IMG/VR virus record: IMGVR_UViG_3300023274_000001
Location: 62,001-126,000 of that record
Strand: one strand, 5' to 3'
DNA: 64,000 nucleotides
DNA from: a virus
The notes below the pieces were generated by a model, which was not told the DNA's origin, searched no databases, and was given only the letters and a program-made list of their open reading frames with translations. Of this stretch, positions 44,546 to 53,088 are shown one piece after another. The stretch's first letter is position 1. Every line of letters starts with the position of its first letter. The translations under genes were made by a program, and so were the position numbers.

Positions 44546-44983
44546 ATGGACACGACGCGACAGAGGATCGACGACATCGCGCGGGGTTCGCTGATTCAGA
44601 CGGCGGGCGGGTTCGTGATCGCCGACCTGGACGGCTGGACCCCCGGGAGCGGTGACGGGCGGGTCGAGCCGCAACAGTTCCTGTATGACACGGACGGGCG
44701 GCGCCACTTCCCGAACGCGGACGGGGTCCTGATCACCGGGATCGCCACGTTCCGCACGCAGGAGTACGGCAAGGTGCCCGGGAAGAACACGCAGGGTCAC
44801 GCGCTGCTCAACCTGGTACCGGGTCAGCCTCCGGCCGGTCTCTGCCCGGCGTCCCGGAACCTGGGCAATGCTCTGTCGGTCTGGTCGTCGGGGACGGCGC
44901 TCACGGGTGTCACGTGCCGGGCGTGCCGGAAGATGATCGGCCTGGTCAACACGGGTGCGCCCCGGCAGAGCAACGGAATCTGA
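44546..44983 (+). CDS. Hypothetical protein with Cys pairs, 145 aa
   Basis: ATG with GGAAGGGAGAAACGGAAGC. Beta-rich first two thirds with PHFPNADGVLITGIATF-like strands; the end has GLCPASRN and VTCRACRKMIG, a probable zinc knuckle. No family named. Confidence 0.75.
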   Translation: MDTTRQRIDDIARGSLIQTAGGFVIADLDGWTPGSGDGRVEPQQFLYDTDGRRHFPNADGVLITGIATFRTQEYGKVPGKNTQGHALLNLVPGQPPAGLCPASRNLGNALSVWSSGTALTGVTCRACRKMIGLVNTGAPRQSNGI

Positions 44984-44985
44984 TC

Positions 44986-45258
44986 ATGGACGAGTTCGCC
45001 TACTACTCCCCCGGCGCGAAAGCCGGGACGCTCCACATGCGGGAGCTGACGGACGACGTATTGCGCACGATCGCCCGGGACCGGGACCACGTGACCCCGG
45101 AGTTCCGGGAGGTCTACGCGTTCATGGAGACGGTCAAGGACGGCGACCGCCCGACGAACGCCGATTGGGTCACCGGGAGGGCGATCGACGAACTGTTCGA
45201 CCGGGGCCGGATCGACGGGGAGCGGTACGACCACATGCGACGGGAGGCGGGGCTGTGA
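44986..45258 (+). CDS. Hypothetical helical protein, 90 aa
   Basis: ATG two bases after the preceding stop. Acidic and helical: MRELTDDVLRTIARDRDHVT, FREVYAFMETVKDGDRPTNA. Stop overlaps the next start (GTGA). Not recognised. Confidence 0.74.
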   Translation: MDEFAYYSPGAKAGTLHMRELTDDVLRTIARDRDHVTPEFREVYAFMETVKDGDRPTNADWVTGRAIDELFDRGRIDGERYDHMRREAGL

Positions 45259-45536
45259 AGCTGATCGCCGTTGACCCGTGGGACTGCGGGTGCACGGAGT
45301 GCATCACGGGCGAGTACGTGCCCCTGCGGTACGCCACGGATGAGCAGGTCGCCGACCTGATCGCGGGGAGGCTGCGCAACAACCTGAACTCCGGTACCCA
45401 ACTGGAGATCCGCACCACGTACGCGACGGAGGGCGGGAAGCTGGTGTTCCACGACGTCACCGTGACGTACGAGCACCACGACGGACAGACGCGGGAGTGG
45501 TCGCCGGACCCGTACCGGATGGGTCTCGCCGCGTAG
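45255..45536 (+). CDS. Hypothetical protein, 93 aa
   Basis: GTG overlaps the previous stop. KLIAVDPWDCGCTECITGEY holds three Cys in a zinc-like array; then a helix with QVADLIAGRLRNNLNSGTQL and a C-terminal beta hairpin (LVFHDVTVTYEHHDG). Unknown function. Confidence 0.74.
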   Translation: MKLIAVDPWDCGCTECITGEYVPLRYATDEQVADLIAGRLRNNLNSGTQLEIRTTYATEGGKLVFHDVTVTYEHHDGQTREWSPDPYRMGLAA

Positions 45537-45599
45537 TAACGCACGGAAGTGATGGACGGATGCGGGGCCCACACGGGCCCGGCCGGAAGGGAGAACACG

Positions 45600-46223
45600 A
45601 TGGGTCGCACGGTCGAGGAGTTTCACGGTCTGCTGGCTGACCTGCTGAGCAACACGCGCCGGAAGCATGACGGGCGCCCCGGTCCGGGACAGCCCGGTTA
45701 CCTGAGTGACGAGTCGGCCGACGCGGTGACCATGTGGCGGCACATGGCGCACATGGCGCACTCGTACGCGAACGGGGCCGACGTGCGCGGGATCCGGCCG
45801 ACAGGGTCGGACCTGTGGGAGGACGGCATGGACCGGGGGAAGTTCCTGGCCCTGATCACCGAGCGGTCCCGCATCCTGCGCGCGGTGAAGCGCGGGGGCG
45901 ACATGGACACGATGCTCGTGGACGACTCCGTGCGGTACTGGGAGTTCACCCTGGCCCTGTCCACGGTCACGAACGACGAACACGCCGAGTCGGCCCGGCA
46001 GAACGGGAACCGGGAGGCCGCGCGCCGGATCATGCTGGAAACGGAGATCGACCTGGCCCTGATCCGGGCGTACACGGACGTCGACATCGCGACCCTGCGC
46101 CGCACGCTGCGGGAGTGCGAGGGTGAGCGCCCCGTGTCGCCGGGCCGGAACGGTGACGGCTCCCGCAAGTGGGAGCCGCACCCGCTGTTCGACCTGATCA
46201 CGGCCAACCGGCCGACGGTCTGA
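45600..46223 (+). CDS. Hypothetical helical protein, 207 aa
   Basis: ATG with GGAAGGGAGAACACG; an upstream ATG at 45549 has no leader. Long helices: VEEFHGLLADLLSNTRRKHD, WRHMAHMAHSYANGADVRGI, NREAARRIMLETEIDLALIR. No catalytic motif is evident. Confidence 0.76.
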   Translation: MGRTVEEFHGLLADLLSNTRRKHDGRPGPGQPGYLSDESADAVTMWRHMAHMAHSYANGADVRGIRPTGSDLWEDGMDRGKFLALITERSRILRAVKRGGDMDTMLVDDSVRYWEFTLALSTVTNDEHAESARQNGNREAARRIMLETEIDLALIRAYTDVDIATLRRTLRECEGERPVSPGRNGDGSRKWEPHPLFDLITANRPTV

Positions 46224-46252
46224 AGCTACGGAGCGCCGCTGTTCGGGCGGGC

Positions 46253-46270
46253 GCGGGATTGCGGTCCCGC
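46253..46270 (+). terminator. Intergenic hairpin (6 bp)
   Basis: GCGGGA (46253-46258) pairs with TCCCGC (46265-46270) in the 86-base gap before the gene at 46310. Confidence 0.5.
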
Positions 46271-46309
46271 ATCCGTCCGTGTGGTGACGGTTCGACGGAA
46301 GGGGAAGAG

Positions 46310-46603
46310 ATGCGAGCGACGACGACGGACCGAGTGGCTGTGTTCATCCAGCCGGGGGACGAGATCGTGAACAGTCGGGCGGAGGTGCACGACGTGTTCA
46401 AGGTGCTGCACTCCGGCTACGGGTTCGCGGGAGTGCTGCTGACGCAGCGCCCGACGGAGACCGGCAAGGGGATGCGGTACGCGCTGTGGATCGTCACCCC
46501 GGAGGGGGACGTGCGGGCCACGATGACGACGGACGACTTCCCGGCAGTGACGGGCGCGTTCATGGCGCGTGCGAACGACATGGTCCGGGAGGGCGCACGG
46601 TGA
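46310..46603 (+). CDS. Hypothetical protein, 97 aa
   Basis: ATG with GACGGAAGGGGAAGAG. Beta-rich start (TDRVAVFIQPGDEIVNSRAE), a short helix, and a final helix (VTGAFMARANDMVREG). Overlaps the next gene by four bases. Confidence 0.74.
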   Translation: MRATTTDRVAVFIQPGDEIVNSRAEVHDVFKVLHSGYGFAGVLLTQRPTETGKGMRYALWIVTPEGDVRATMTTDDFPAVTGAFMARANDMVREGAR

Positions 46604-47058
46604 AGCACACGTACGTGTACCGGCTCCCGAAGGGGAAGCGGTGGCTGTGGACGGCGGGACGTGCGGGCGCGGCCGACCTGTTCCTGTCCCCCGAGACGGG
46701 TGACGGGACGGATCCGGACTGGCAGGGGTACATCGGTCTGTCGAATCACCTCGGTCACATGGAAGAGCTGTTCCGCAAGGCGATCGAGGACGAGCCGCGC
46801 GTGTGCATCGGCAAGCACTACATGATCCCGGGGTCGCTCTGTGAGGTCTCGCAGGAACGGGAAAGCCTGGCCAGTGAGACGGTCCGGCTGGTCACCCTGT
46901 GGACATGGGATGCGCCCGTACTGGAAGGGACCACACTGTCCCGGCTGCGCATGACCCTGAACCGGCCGACGGACGCGGAGGGGATGAGCAGCCGGGCCGA
47001 GCGGATGGCATTCCTGGCGGAGAACGAGGGGCACCGGATCGTACCGGTGTGGATGTGA
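46600..47058 (+). CDS. Hypothetical protein, 152 aa
   Basis: GTG overlaps the previous stop. Basic, Trp/Tyr-rich beta opening (KHTYVYRLPKGKRWLWTAGR), a helix, and a C-terminal helix (SSRAERMAFLAENEGH). Not recognised. Confidence 0.74.
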   Translation: MKHTYVYRLPKGKRWLWTAGRAGAADLFLSPETGDGTDPDWQGYIGLSNHLGHMEELFRKAIEDEPRVCIGKHYMIPGSLCEVSQERESLASETVRLVTLWTWDAPVLEGTTLSRLRMTLNRPTDAEGMSSRAERMAFLAENEGHRIVPVWM

Positions 47059-47077
47059 CGGAGCGCAGTGCTTCGGG

Positions 47078-47103
47078 CCTGCACGGGAGTGATTCCGTGC
47101 GGG
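47078..47103 (+). terminator. Intergenic hairpin (9 bp)
   Basis: CCTGCACGG (47078-47086) pairs with CCGTGCGGG (47095-47103), one wobble. It lies before the gene at 47144. Confidence 0.65.
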
Positions 47104-47143
47104 TCCGTGGTGCCGGGCGGTCCGGCCGGAAGGGAGATTGATC

Positions 47144-47635
47144 ATGGGTAAGACGCTGGACGAGTTGCTGCACGGGCCGAGCGCGCTCCCCGTGCTGGTC
47201 AAGGCCGACGGGACGTTCGAGACGGCGGCGTACCCGCCCCCGACCCTCGCCGAGTACGCGCCGGAGTCGATCGACGTCGACTATGAGGGCTCGTTCGAGG
47301 ACGGGCAGATTCTCGACCACCACGAGCGGGACGCGATCAGCTCCGTCGAGAACGGATGGACCGTGCTCACGGGATGGTCGGCGGACCCGTCCCTGTTCAT
47401 CATGCGCAACGACCAGTACATCGGCGGAGCCCTGGCCGAGCACATCGCCGAGACGCCGGGCCTGTGGGCGGTCGTCTCCGTCGAGATGCACCCGCACGCG
47501 TGCGGCGCCGGGAAGGACGGGATGCCGTGCCCGGAGTGGGACGAGCACGAGACGTGCGAGCACGCCGAGGGGGGCGAGTCGGACGGAGTCGGGTGGGCGC
47601 TGGTTCACCGGGAGCCGCAGGACGACAACGCCTGA
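47144..47635 (+). CDS. Hypothetical acidic protein, 163 aa
   Basis: ATG with GGAAGGGAGATTGATC; a TTG two codons upstream is a possible alternative. Acidic throughout, with HPHACGAGKDGMPCPEWDEH and ETCEHAEGG near the end forming a candidate Cys/His metal site. Function unknown. Confidence 0.75.
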   Translation: MGKTLDELLHGPSALPVLVKADGTFETAAYPPPTLAEYAPESIDVDYEGSFEDGQILDHHERDAISSVENGWTVLTGWSADPSLFIMRNDQYIGGALAEHIAETPGLWAVVSVEMHPHACGAGKDGMPCPEWDEHETCEHAEGGESDGVGWALVHREPQDDNA

Positions 47636-47651
47636 CGGGAAGGGAACGGAA

Positions 47652-48281
47652 GTGCTGTACGCGATCTACGTTCCGACCGCCCGCACCCCGACGTCCGGTC
47701 TGGAAGTCGAGCGCCTGCCCTCACGGGAGCAGGCGGGGCGGTGCCTGCTGGAACGGAACCTGTTGGGTGCCGGGCGAACCTGGTTCCTGGGAGACGAGCC
47801 GTCCCGGTACGGAGCGCACCGGCCGGTGAGGGAGTGGGCCGACGCGGACGAGACCGGTTACATGCGGGTCTTCCTGCGCAAGGCCACGGAGCCGGTTCCC
47901 CGGCCGCTGGACACGCCTCATGAGGAGTGGCTGGTCAACCCGGGAGGCAAGCGCGGGGTCGTGGTCCGGCTCCCGTGGGAGGCGGCCGACGGCGAAGTGG
48001 TGCGACTGCTCAAGGACGGGTTGCGGGTACTGCCGTCCGGTACGGTTCCGGCCCCGGCGCCCCGCAGCCGGACGATTGTGGCGCATGCGCCGCTGGTCGT
48101 GGCGCCCCGGCCGGTCTGCGGGAGTTGCTTTCAGGTCAAGCACCCTACGGCCGGGTGTGGTTGCCCGGATACGGGCGCGGCCCTGGTGATGGAGATGCAG
48201 CGGCCGACCCGGGATGGATGGGAGGAGTGCCCGGGGTGCGGCAAGGCGGTATCCGCGTACGCGCGGTGTGGTTGTTCGTGA
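47652..48281 (+). CDS. Hypothetical protein with C-terminal zinc-ribbon, 209 aa
   Basis: GTG with GGGAAGGGAACGGAA. The first 150 residues are mixed alpha/beta; the end has PVCGSCFQVKHPTAGCGCPD and WEECPGCGKAVSAYARCGCS, eight Cys in two clusters, a likely pair of zinc-ribbons. No enzyme motif seen. Confidence 0.74.
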   Translation: MLYAIYVPTARTPTSGLEVERLPSREQAGRCLLERNLLGAGRTWFLGDEPSRYGAHRPVREWADADETGYMRVFLRKATEPVPRPLDTPHEEWLVNPGGKRGVVVRLPWEAADGEVVRLLKDGLRVLPSGTVPAPAPRSRTIVAHAPLVVAPRPVCGSCFQVKHPTAGCGCPDTGAALVMEMQRPTRDGWEECPGCGKAVSAYARCGCS

Positions 48282-48306
48282 TCGAGTCAGGCAGGGAGAG
48301 GAACGG

Positions 48307-48573
48307 ATGAGCAGCGGAGACGGACCCCGGGAGATCGTCGTTCGGCACAAGCAGAACGTCTTGCGCGGGGTGCCGACGATGGGCGTCGGTGCGCAGGACA
48401 AGCAGACGGGGGCGCACATCTGGCTCCCGTCCCCGATCAGGGACGGTGACCGGTTCACGGAGGGCCGGGAGGCGGCGGAGGTCGTGGCCCGGAAGCTGCT
48501 GCCGGACGGCGCGCGGCTGCTGTGGAGCCGGGACACCCCGGAGACGTACGTCTTCACGGTGGCGGGTGCATGA
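48307..48573 (+). CDS. Hypothetical protein, 88 aa
   Basis: ATG with GGCAGGGAGAGGAACGG. Beta-rich (REIVVRHKQNVLRGVPTMGV) with a helix (GREAAEVVARKLLPDGARLL) and a final strand, a small double-psi or OB-like look. Stop overlaps the next start (ATGA). Confidence 0.7.
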   Translation: MSSGDGPREIVVRHKQNVLRGVPTMGVGAQDKQTGAHIWLPSPIRDGDRFTEGREAAEVVARKLLPDGARLLWSRDTPETYVFTVAGA

Positions 48574-48680
48574 TCTTCGGTCTCGTGTTCGTCCTGTACT
48601 TCGGGTGCGGCCTGACCTGCATGGGCCTGCGGTACCTGTGGGCGGGATTGCGCAAGATCAGAGACGGCAACGCCGGGTGA
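48570..48680 (+). CDS. Single-span membrane micro-protein, 36 aa
   Basis: ATG overlaps the previous stop. IFGLVFVLYFGCGLTCMGLR is one hydrophobic helix with two Cys, followed by a short basic tail (RKIRDGNAG). Confidence 0.6.
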   Translation: MIFGLVFVLYFGCGLTCMGLRYLWAGLRKIRDGNAG

Positions 48681-48693
48681 TCTGAGGCATTCG

Positions 48694-48734
48694 GGAGGAT
48701 TCGGGACCGGGTTCGGTCCGGTTCCGAGTCTTCC
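48694..48734 (+). terminator. Intergenic hairpin, GGAG/TTCC type (long)
   Basis: GGAGGATTCGG (48694-48704) pairs with CCGAGTCTTCC (48724-48734) through two wobbles, and an inner GACCG/CGGTC stem extends it. AGTG follows as at 44071 and 44486. Confidence 0.65.
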
Positions 48735-48788
48735 AGTGTGTTCCTGATCGGTCGAATGGTCATGAACCGGACGGAAAGGATGTAAACG

Positions 48789-49187
48789 GTGAAAGCTGAG
48801 CGAATGAAGTTCACGGGGGCGTTCGTCGAGGAGGTGGCGGCCCGGGTCGAGAAGATCACGGGCGGCATGTTCAAGCTGGGGCCGGTCGGCTCGCACCCGG
48901 AGCACGGGACGTCGTACGCCGACGCCCGGGATGACCGGGTGTGGTACGGACCGCAGGGAGCCCGGCAGGCGTGCGCGTTCTACACGGCCGCCGCGATGCG
49001 GTACCTGCACCTGATGGGCATCGAGCCCGACGGGGACGACGGCGAGTTCTTGCTGGCCGTGCAGGTGGCGTACTCCCGCTACGGGGCGACCGCCCGGGAG
49101 CGCGTCGACTACCACGAGTGGGAGATGCGCGGCGGCGACCGGGCGCAGGAACTGATCAACGCCGCCGAGGGCGACGCGCGCAACTGA
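48789..49187 (+). CDS. Hypothetical protein, 132 aa
   Basis: GTG with GGAAAGGATGTAAACG. Helix-rich: FTGAFVEEVAARVEKITGGM, ACAFYTAAAMRYLHLMGIEP, with a Gly/Asp-rich middle. No motif recognised. Confidence 0.74.
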   Translation: MKAERMKFTGAFVEEVAARVEKITGGMFKLGPVGSHPEHGTSYADARDDRVWYGPQGARQACAFYTAAAMRYLHLMGIEPDGDDGEFLLAVQVAYSRYGATARERVDYHEWEMRGGDRAQELINAAEGDARN

Positions 49188-49220
49188 CCAGCGGTACACG
49201 ACGGAAGGGAAGAACGGGAC

Positions 49221-49736
49221 ATGACGAACCTGATCACGCTGGAGAACGGCAACCAGGTCGAGCCGGGATGCTGGTTCGACGGGGCGCACGGGTGGACGAA
49301 CTCGTACCGGGTCGTCGACCTGGCCGTGCATCACGGGATGGAGCTGGACGCCGAGGACGCGGCGGTCGTCGAGTGGTACCGCAACTCCGGGGACTCCGAC
49401 GCGGACGCCTCGGACGACGAGCTGAGCAAGCTGGAAGCGATGACCGGTCAGGGCGGCCTCTCCGACAAGGCGACGGACTACCTGATGGAGCAGCTTCCCG
49501 AGGGCTGGACGCTGCGCTGGGACGACGGCCTGACCTGTCTGCGGGACTGGGAGGACTGCGCGGCCGACGGCAACGGGTGCGAGGTCGACGTGGACACGGC
49601 CGGGAACATCGTGCTGGTCAAGCGGTGTGCCGACCACAACCCCTGTGAGGGTCACGTCGACACGGACGACGCGCTGACCTCCGGCGCGGGCATCGGGGAG
49701 GCCGTCTACTGCGACGGGTCGTGCGTCAAGCGCTGA
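49221..49736 (+). CDS. Hypothetical acidic protein, 171 aa
   Basis: ATG with GGAAGGGAAGAACGGGAC. Very acidic; C-terminal third has six Cys (LTCLRDWEDCAADGNGC, RCADHNPCEG, YCDGSCVKR), a likely zinc or disulfide cluster. Function unknown. Confidence 0.75.
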   Translation: MTNLITLENGNQVEPGCWFDGAHGWTNSYRVVDLAVHHGMELDAEDAAVVEWYRNSGDSDADASDDELSKLEAMTGQGGLSDKATDYLMEQLPEGWTLRWDDGLTCLRDWEDCAADGNGCEVDVDTAGNIVLVKRCADHNPCEGHVDTDDALTSGAGIGEAVYCDGSCVKR

Positions 49737-49755
49737 CCATCCGCGCACTTCGGGC

Positions 49756-49779
49756 GGGCATCCGGGAGACCGGGTGCCC
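49756..49779 (+). terminator. Intergenic hairpin (10 bp, GAGA loop)
   Basis: GGGCATCCGG (49756-49765), GAGA, CCGGGTGCCC (49770-49779). The GNRA-type GAGA loop recurs at 55756. Confidence 0.7.
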
Positions 49780-49809
49780 CACCGTGGACCACGGAAGGGA
49801 GATCGGGAA

Positions 49810-50343
49810 GTGACCGACATTCAGATCAAGGACAAGGACGCGTATCCGCTGAGCCTGTGGCGTGAAGCGCTGGAGGTGGCGGAGGTGGCGGAGTTCTGCC
49901 CCACCGACACCCGGGAGCACAACGGCGGGGAGCTGGGGGCGCTCGGGGCGTGGCTGTGTGACGAGCTGTACGGGAAGCCGGTCAACCCGGACAACGCCCG
50001 GGAGGACAAGGGCGAGATCGTCACGGAGCAGATCATCGATGGCGCGCTGGCCGTGCTCGACCAGGAGGACCGGGAAATCGTCACCCCGGCCGACCTGCGC
50101 AAGGTGATCGAGTCGTATCGGGGCGAGACCTTCGACGATTTCGAAGAGCTGGCCCGGGACTACGCCGAGGCCGACTACATCGGCCCGGACGACGAGAACC
50201 CGGCGCTCGCGGAGTGGGAGGGATTCAACTCCCCGGAGGACTTCGAGCGCTGGTACACCCGGTACGCCACGGGCGAGGGTGAGGTCTGCGGGGAGATCCG
50301 CGAGGGCGGGACCCTGATCTGGTTCGACAGGTTCAAGTGGTGA
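49810..50343 (+). CDS. Hypothetical acidic protein, 177 aa
   Basis: GTG with GGAAGGGAGATCGGGAA. Helical and strongly acidic (DADYIGPDDE-type stretches), with WREALEVAEVAEFCPTDTRE and FEELARDYAEADYIG. The charge pattern is DNA-mimic-like, so an anti-restriction role is conceivable but unsupported by any motif. Confidence 0.74.
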   Translation: MTDIQIKDKDAYPLSLWREALEVAEVAEFCPTDTREHNGGELGALGAWLCDELYGKPVNPDNAREDKGEIVTEQIIDGALAVLDQEDREIVTPADLRKVIESYRGETFDDFEELARDYAEADYIGPDDENPALAEWEGFNSPEDFERWYTRYATGEGEVCGEIREGGTLIWFDRFKW

Positions 50344-50352
50344 GGTGACGAG

Positions 50353-50625
50353 ATGCACGGATCGTACGACGACATGATGGACTGGAAGTACCGGGAGGAG
50401 AACGGCGGGCGGGAGCGGGAGATCGCCTACATGCCGAACTACACGAACCCGGAACTCCCGGACTACGTCGCTCCCGAGGATCGTGACCCGGAGCTGGAAA
50501 AGGAGATGCACGAGATCTACGCCCGGGACAACGCCGGGCGCGTCGCGCGCAATCACCGGGCCGAGGTCGCCGGTCTGCGGGCGCTGCTCGAAGAGAACGG
50601 GATCGAGATCCCGGACCACCTGTGA
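50353..50625 (+). CDS. Hypothetical protein, 90 aa
   Basis: ATG with GAGGTGACGAG. Charged: DDMMDWKYREENGGREREIA, then a Pro/Tyr-rich middle and a C-terminal helix (RAEVAGLRALLEENGIEI). Not recognised. Confidence 0.72.
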   Translation: MHGSYDDMMDWKYREENGGREREIAYMPNYTNPELPDYVAPEDRDPELEKEMHEIYARDNAGRVARNHRAEVAGLRALLEENGIEIPDHL

Positions 50626-50643
50626 TCACCGCGTGATTCAGGG

Positions 50644-50667
50644 GCGCACGGGAGGGGGCTCGTGCGC
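50644..50667 (+). terminator. Intergenic hairpin (7 bp)
   Basis: GCGCACG (50644-50650) pairs with CGTGCGC (50661-50667). A second small dyad, GTCCCA/TGGGAC, follows at 50674-50688. Confidence 0.6.
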
Positions 50668-50715
50668 GCCTGTGTCCCACGGTGGGACCTGATGGACGGA
50701 CGGAAAGGAAGAAAC

Positions 50716-51273
50716 GTGATCAAGAAGCTGAAGGGGATCCTGGGACTGGGCATCGGCCCGTCGGAGTACGCGCCGAACCCGAGCGTGATCGGTTCGGTGG
50801 AGCAGTCGAACGCCGGGAACGCCGTGCTGCGCATCGGCAAGGCGACCGTACCCGACGAGGGCAACCCGTCGTGGACACAGACCGAGTACGTGGTGCTGTC
50901 CCCGGAAGAGCGGGACAATCTGATCGACGTGCTCGACTCGCAGAACGGCTACCGCACGGTCAAGTGCGGCGACATCATCGGCGTCGGCTCCATCGTGCTG
51001 GCCGTGCAGTACGCGAACGGTGCGGGCGGCGGGGAGCGCCGCATCGGTACGGTCCTGGCGTGGACGGACCACAAGCGGGAGTACGTGGTCTACACCGTCG
51101 ACCCGTACGGCGAGGTGAGCAACGGGACGTACACCTTCGACGAGCAGCGGGCGCTGAACGCGTACATCGCCCGGTCCAACGACCACCTGTTCCGCCACTT
51201 CAACGCCAAGCCTCCGGCCATCACGTACGCCCACGTGGCGGAGCGGGACGTCCTGAAGGGCGACCGCGCATGA
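50716..51273 (+). CDS. Hypothetical protein, 185 aa
   Basis: GTG with GGAAAGGAAGAAAC. Basic start (IK KLKGILGLGIGPSEYAPN region), then beta-rich with VEQSNAGNAVLRIGKATV and VGSIVLAVQYANGAGG, and a final helical part. Stop overlaps the next ATG. Confidence 0.75.
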   Translation: MIKKLKGILGLGIGPSEYAPNPSVIGSVEQSNAGNAVLRIGKATVPDEGNPSWTQTEYVVLSPEERDNLIDVLDSQNGYRTVKCGDIIGVGSIVLAVQYANGAGGGERRIGTVLAWTDHKREYVVYTVDPYGEVSNGTYTFDEQRALNAYIARSNDHLFRHFNAKPPAITYAHVAERDVLKGDRA

Positions 51274-51845
51274 GCAGCGAACTGACGGGCCTGCGGGTCA
51301 AGGTCGGACTGGCCAACCGGCCGGTCTACGGCGTCGCCCGGGTCCGGTACAACGAGGGCCACGCGCACGCCGGGAAGTACGAGATCGAGACGGCCGACGG
51401 GAAGTCCTTCCTGGCCCCGTTCGACGCATGCAGGCCCGGCGACAACTGGGACGTCACCCCGGAAGAGGGGCGGTTCACGGGGGCGGAGATCTTCCGGCCG
51501 AACTTCCTGGACGGCACCGGCAAGGCTTTCCTGAGCCGTGGCCCCGGGGTCATCGTGCCCGGGAGCATGGCGCAGATGTGGAAGCTGCTCGACCCGGTCC
51601 GGAAGGGCTGGACGGTCGAGTGGTTCAGCCGTGGCGCCAACGAGTTCCGGGGCACGCTCACGGTCGCCGAGCGGGAAGAGGCGGCGTTCCGGATGAGCGG
51701 GAAGCACGCGTTCCACTACACGTGGCCCCAGGTCGGCGAGGAGTTCGAGGTCATCGGCAACACGCTGCACGAGGTGCGGGTGCCGCCGAAGAGGACCGGT
51801 AAGCACCCGTCCCGGTCCCTGTCGCTCACGTTCCACCGACCCTGA
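51270..51845 (+). CDS. Hypothetical protein, 191 aa
   Basis: ATG overlaps the previous stop. Beta-rich (LRVKVGLANRPVYGVARVRY, YEIETADGKSFLAPFDA) with a middle Gly/Pro segment and a basic C-terminus (PPKRTGKHPSRSLSL). No family recognised. Confidence 0.75.
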   Translation: MSSELTGLRVKVGLANRPVYGVARVRYNEGHAHAGKYEIETADGKSFLAPFDACRPGDNWDVTPEEGRFTGAEIFRPNFLDGTGKAFLSRGPGVIVPGSMAQMWKLLDPVRKGWTVEWFSRGANEFRGTLTVAEREEAAFRMSGKHAFHYTWPQVGEEFEVIGNTLHEVRVPPKRTGKHPSRSLSLTFHRP

Positions 51846-51862
51846 CGGAAAGAGGGAAGAGC

Positions 51863-52138
51863 ATGACCGGAAGCACCAGATATCCGGCGACGTCGTACGA
51901 CAAGCTGAACGAGGAATGGGAGGTACGGGCGGAGCCGATCACGCAGCTCCGCATCGCCTCGGAACTGGCCCCGTGCGTGAGCGCCGGGATGACCGTGCGC
52001 GGCGGCCCGCTGCGGGCGCAGCTCCCCGACGGTTCGTCCGGACGGGAGATCGGCGCTGTGTCGATCGTGTGGAGTCAGACCGAGCAGGACGACGGCAGTC
52101 GTACGGTGCTCGGGTGGTACGAGTCCGGGCGGAACTGA
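51863..52138 (+). CDS. Hypothetical protein, 91 aa
   Basis: ATG with GGAAAGAGGGAAGAGC. Short beta-rich protein (EEWEVRAEPITQLRIASELA, GAVSIVWSQTEQDDGSRTVL). No motif. Confidence 0.72.
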   Translation: MTGSTRYPATSYDKLNEEWEVRAEPITQLRIASELAPCVSAGMTVRGGPLRAQLPDGSSGREIGAVSIVWSQTEQDDGSRTVLGWYESGRN

Positions 52139-52175
52139 CGTCCGGGTGGCGGCCCGTGCAGGGTGCCGCTAGTCT

Positions 52176-52225
52176 GGCCTAGGCCGACGGGTTCGGGAGC
52201 GGCCGGTCCTCCGGGATCGGCCGCT
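52176..52225 (+). promoter_or_regulatory. GGCCTAGGCC palindrome followed by 8-bp hairpin
   Basis: GGCCTAGGCC at 52176-52185 with TAGTCT (52170-52175) directly upstream as a possible -10. Then AGCGGCCG (52198-52205) pairs with CGGCCGCT (52218-52225) around a 12-base loop. The gene at 52271 follows with its start leader. Confidence 0.5.
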
Positions 52226-52270
52226 GACGTGCCGTGTCGGACGGCGATTGAATCGGAGAGGGAGAAGAAC

Positions 52271-52621
52271 ATGGGGACGTATCGCACCGACGGTGAGAAC
52301 GAGATCGGCGTTGCCCTGACGGACTCGTGGGCGGCCGTGTGGACCGTCGACACGGAGTACATCGAGGTCATCCGGCGCGACTTCTGGGACGAGCACAGCG
52401 AGGCGATCAAGGAGTTCGCCGAGCGGGGCCGCGACTTCACCGACGAGGACGGCCACAACGGCACCGTCGCGGTGATCAGCACGAAGGGGGACCTGGACGG
52501 CGAGGGGTTCCCGAAGGAGTTCGACGACGCCTCGGAGTACGTCGCCGACGAGCTGTCCTCGTGGACCAGGTCGGACGGCGGCGCGTACGAGCGGGCCACC
52601 GTTCAGGGATACAGCTACTGA
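52271..52621 (+). CDS. Hypothetical acidic protein, 116 aa
   Basis: ATG with GGAGAGGGAGAAGAAC. Acidic alpha/beta protein (VWTVDTEYIEVIRRDFWDEH, FDDASEYVADELSSWTRSDG). No motif recognised. Confidence 0.74.
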   Translation: MGTYRTDGENEIGVALTDSWAAVWTVDTEYIEVIRRDFWDEHSEAIKEFAERGRDFTDEDGHNGTVAVISTKGDLDGEGFPKEFDDASEYVADELSSWTRSDGGAYERATVQGYSY

Positions 52622-52634
52622 CGGGAGCGGTTCG

Positions 52635-53087
52635 ATGCACGGGGAACTGATCAGGTACACGTGGGCACCGAACCCCGGGATGGCCTGGGGTCTGGTTCAC
52701 CTGTCACAGGGCAGGGACGGCGACATGATCGGCGCCTTCGTGTACGAGGACCGCGACGCAGCGCTGAAGGGTGAGAAGCGGGCCGGGAACACGCTGTACC
52801 GGGTGGTGCGGCAGATCCGGCCCGCCGATCAGAGCACCGGGACCCCGGACGCCGGGGCCTACGCCTTCGTGTGCAGCTCCGCCACGGAGTACACCATCTG
52901 GACGAAGCCCACGGTGAACGACGCGGGCGGGAGCGAATACGACGGAGTGTGGTCCTTCCGGGACGCACCGGCCGCCGTGGAGCGCACCGGATGGGCGAAC
53001 AAGGACAACGCGCGGTACGAGGGACCGGACAATCCCCGGTTCGCAACGTTCCTGCTCACGTGGGACGTAACGGAAGAGGAGAGCTGA
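52635..53087 (+). CDS. Hypothetical protein, 150 aa
   Basis: ATG with GACGGGAGCGGTTCG, 13 bases after the previous stop. Beta-rich (LIRYTWAPNPGMAWGLVHLS, YTIWTKPTVNDAGG) with Trp-rich end. Not recognised. Confidence 0.73.
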   Translation: MHGELIRYTWAPNPGMAWGLVHLSQGRDGDMIGAFVYEDRDAALKGEKRAGNTLYRVVRQIRPADQSTGTPDAGAYAFVCSSATEYTIWTKPTVNDAGGSEYDGVWSFRDAPAAVERTGWANKDNARYEGPDNPRFATFLLTWDVTEEES

Positions 53088-53088
53088 C

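Noticed and set aside
47721-49820. 699-codon minus-strand reading frame
   Set aside because: Spans six plus-strand genes that each have their own leader; long antisense frames are expected in GC-rich DNA.
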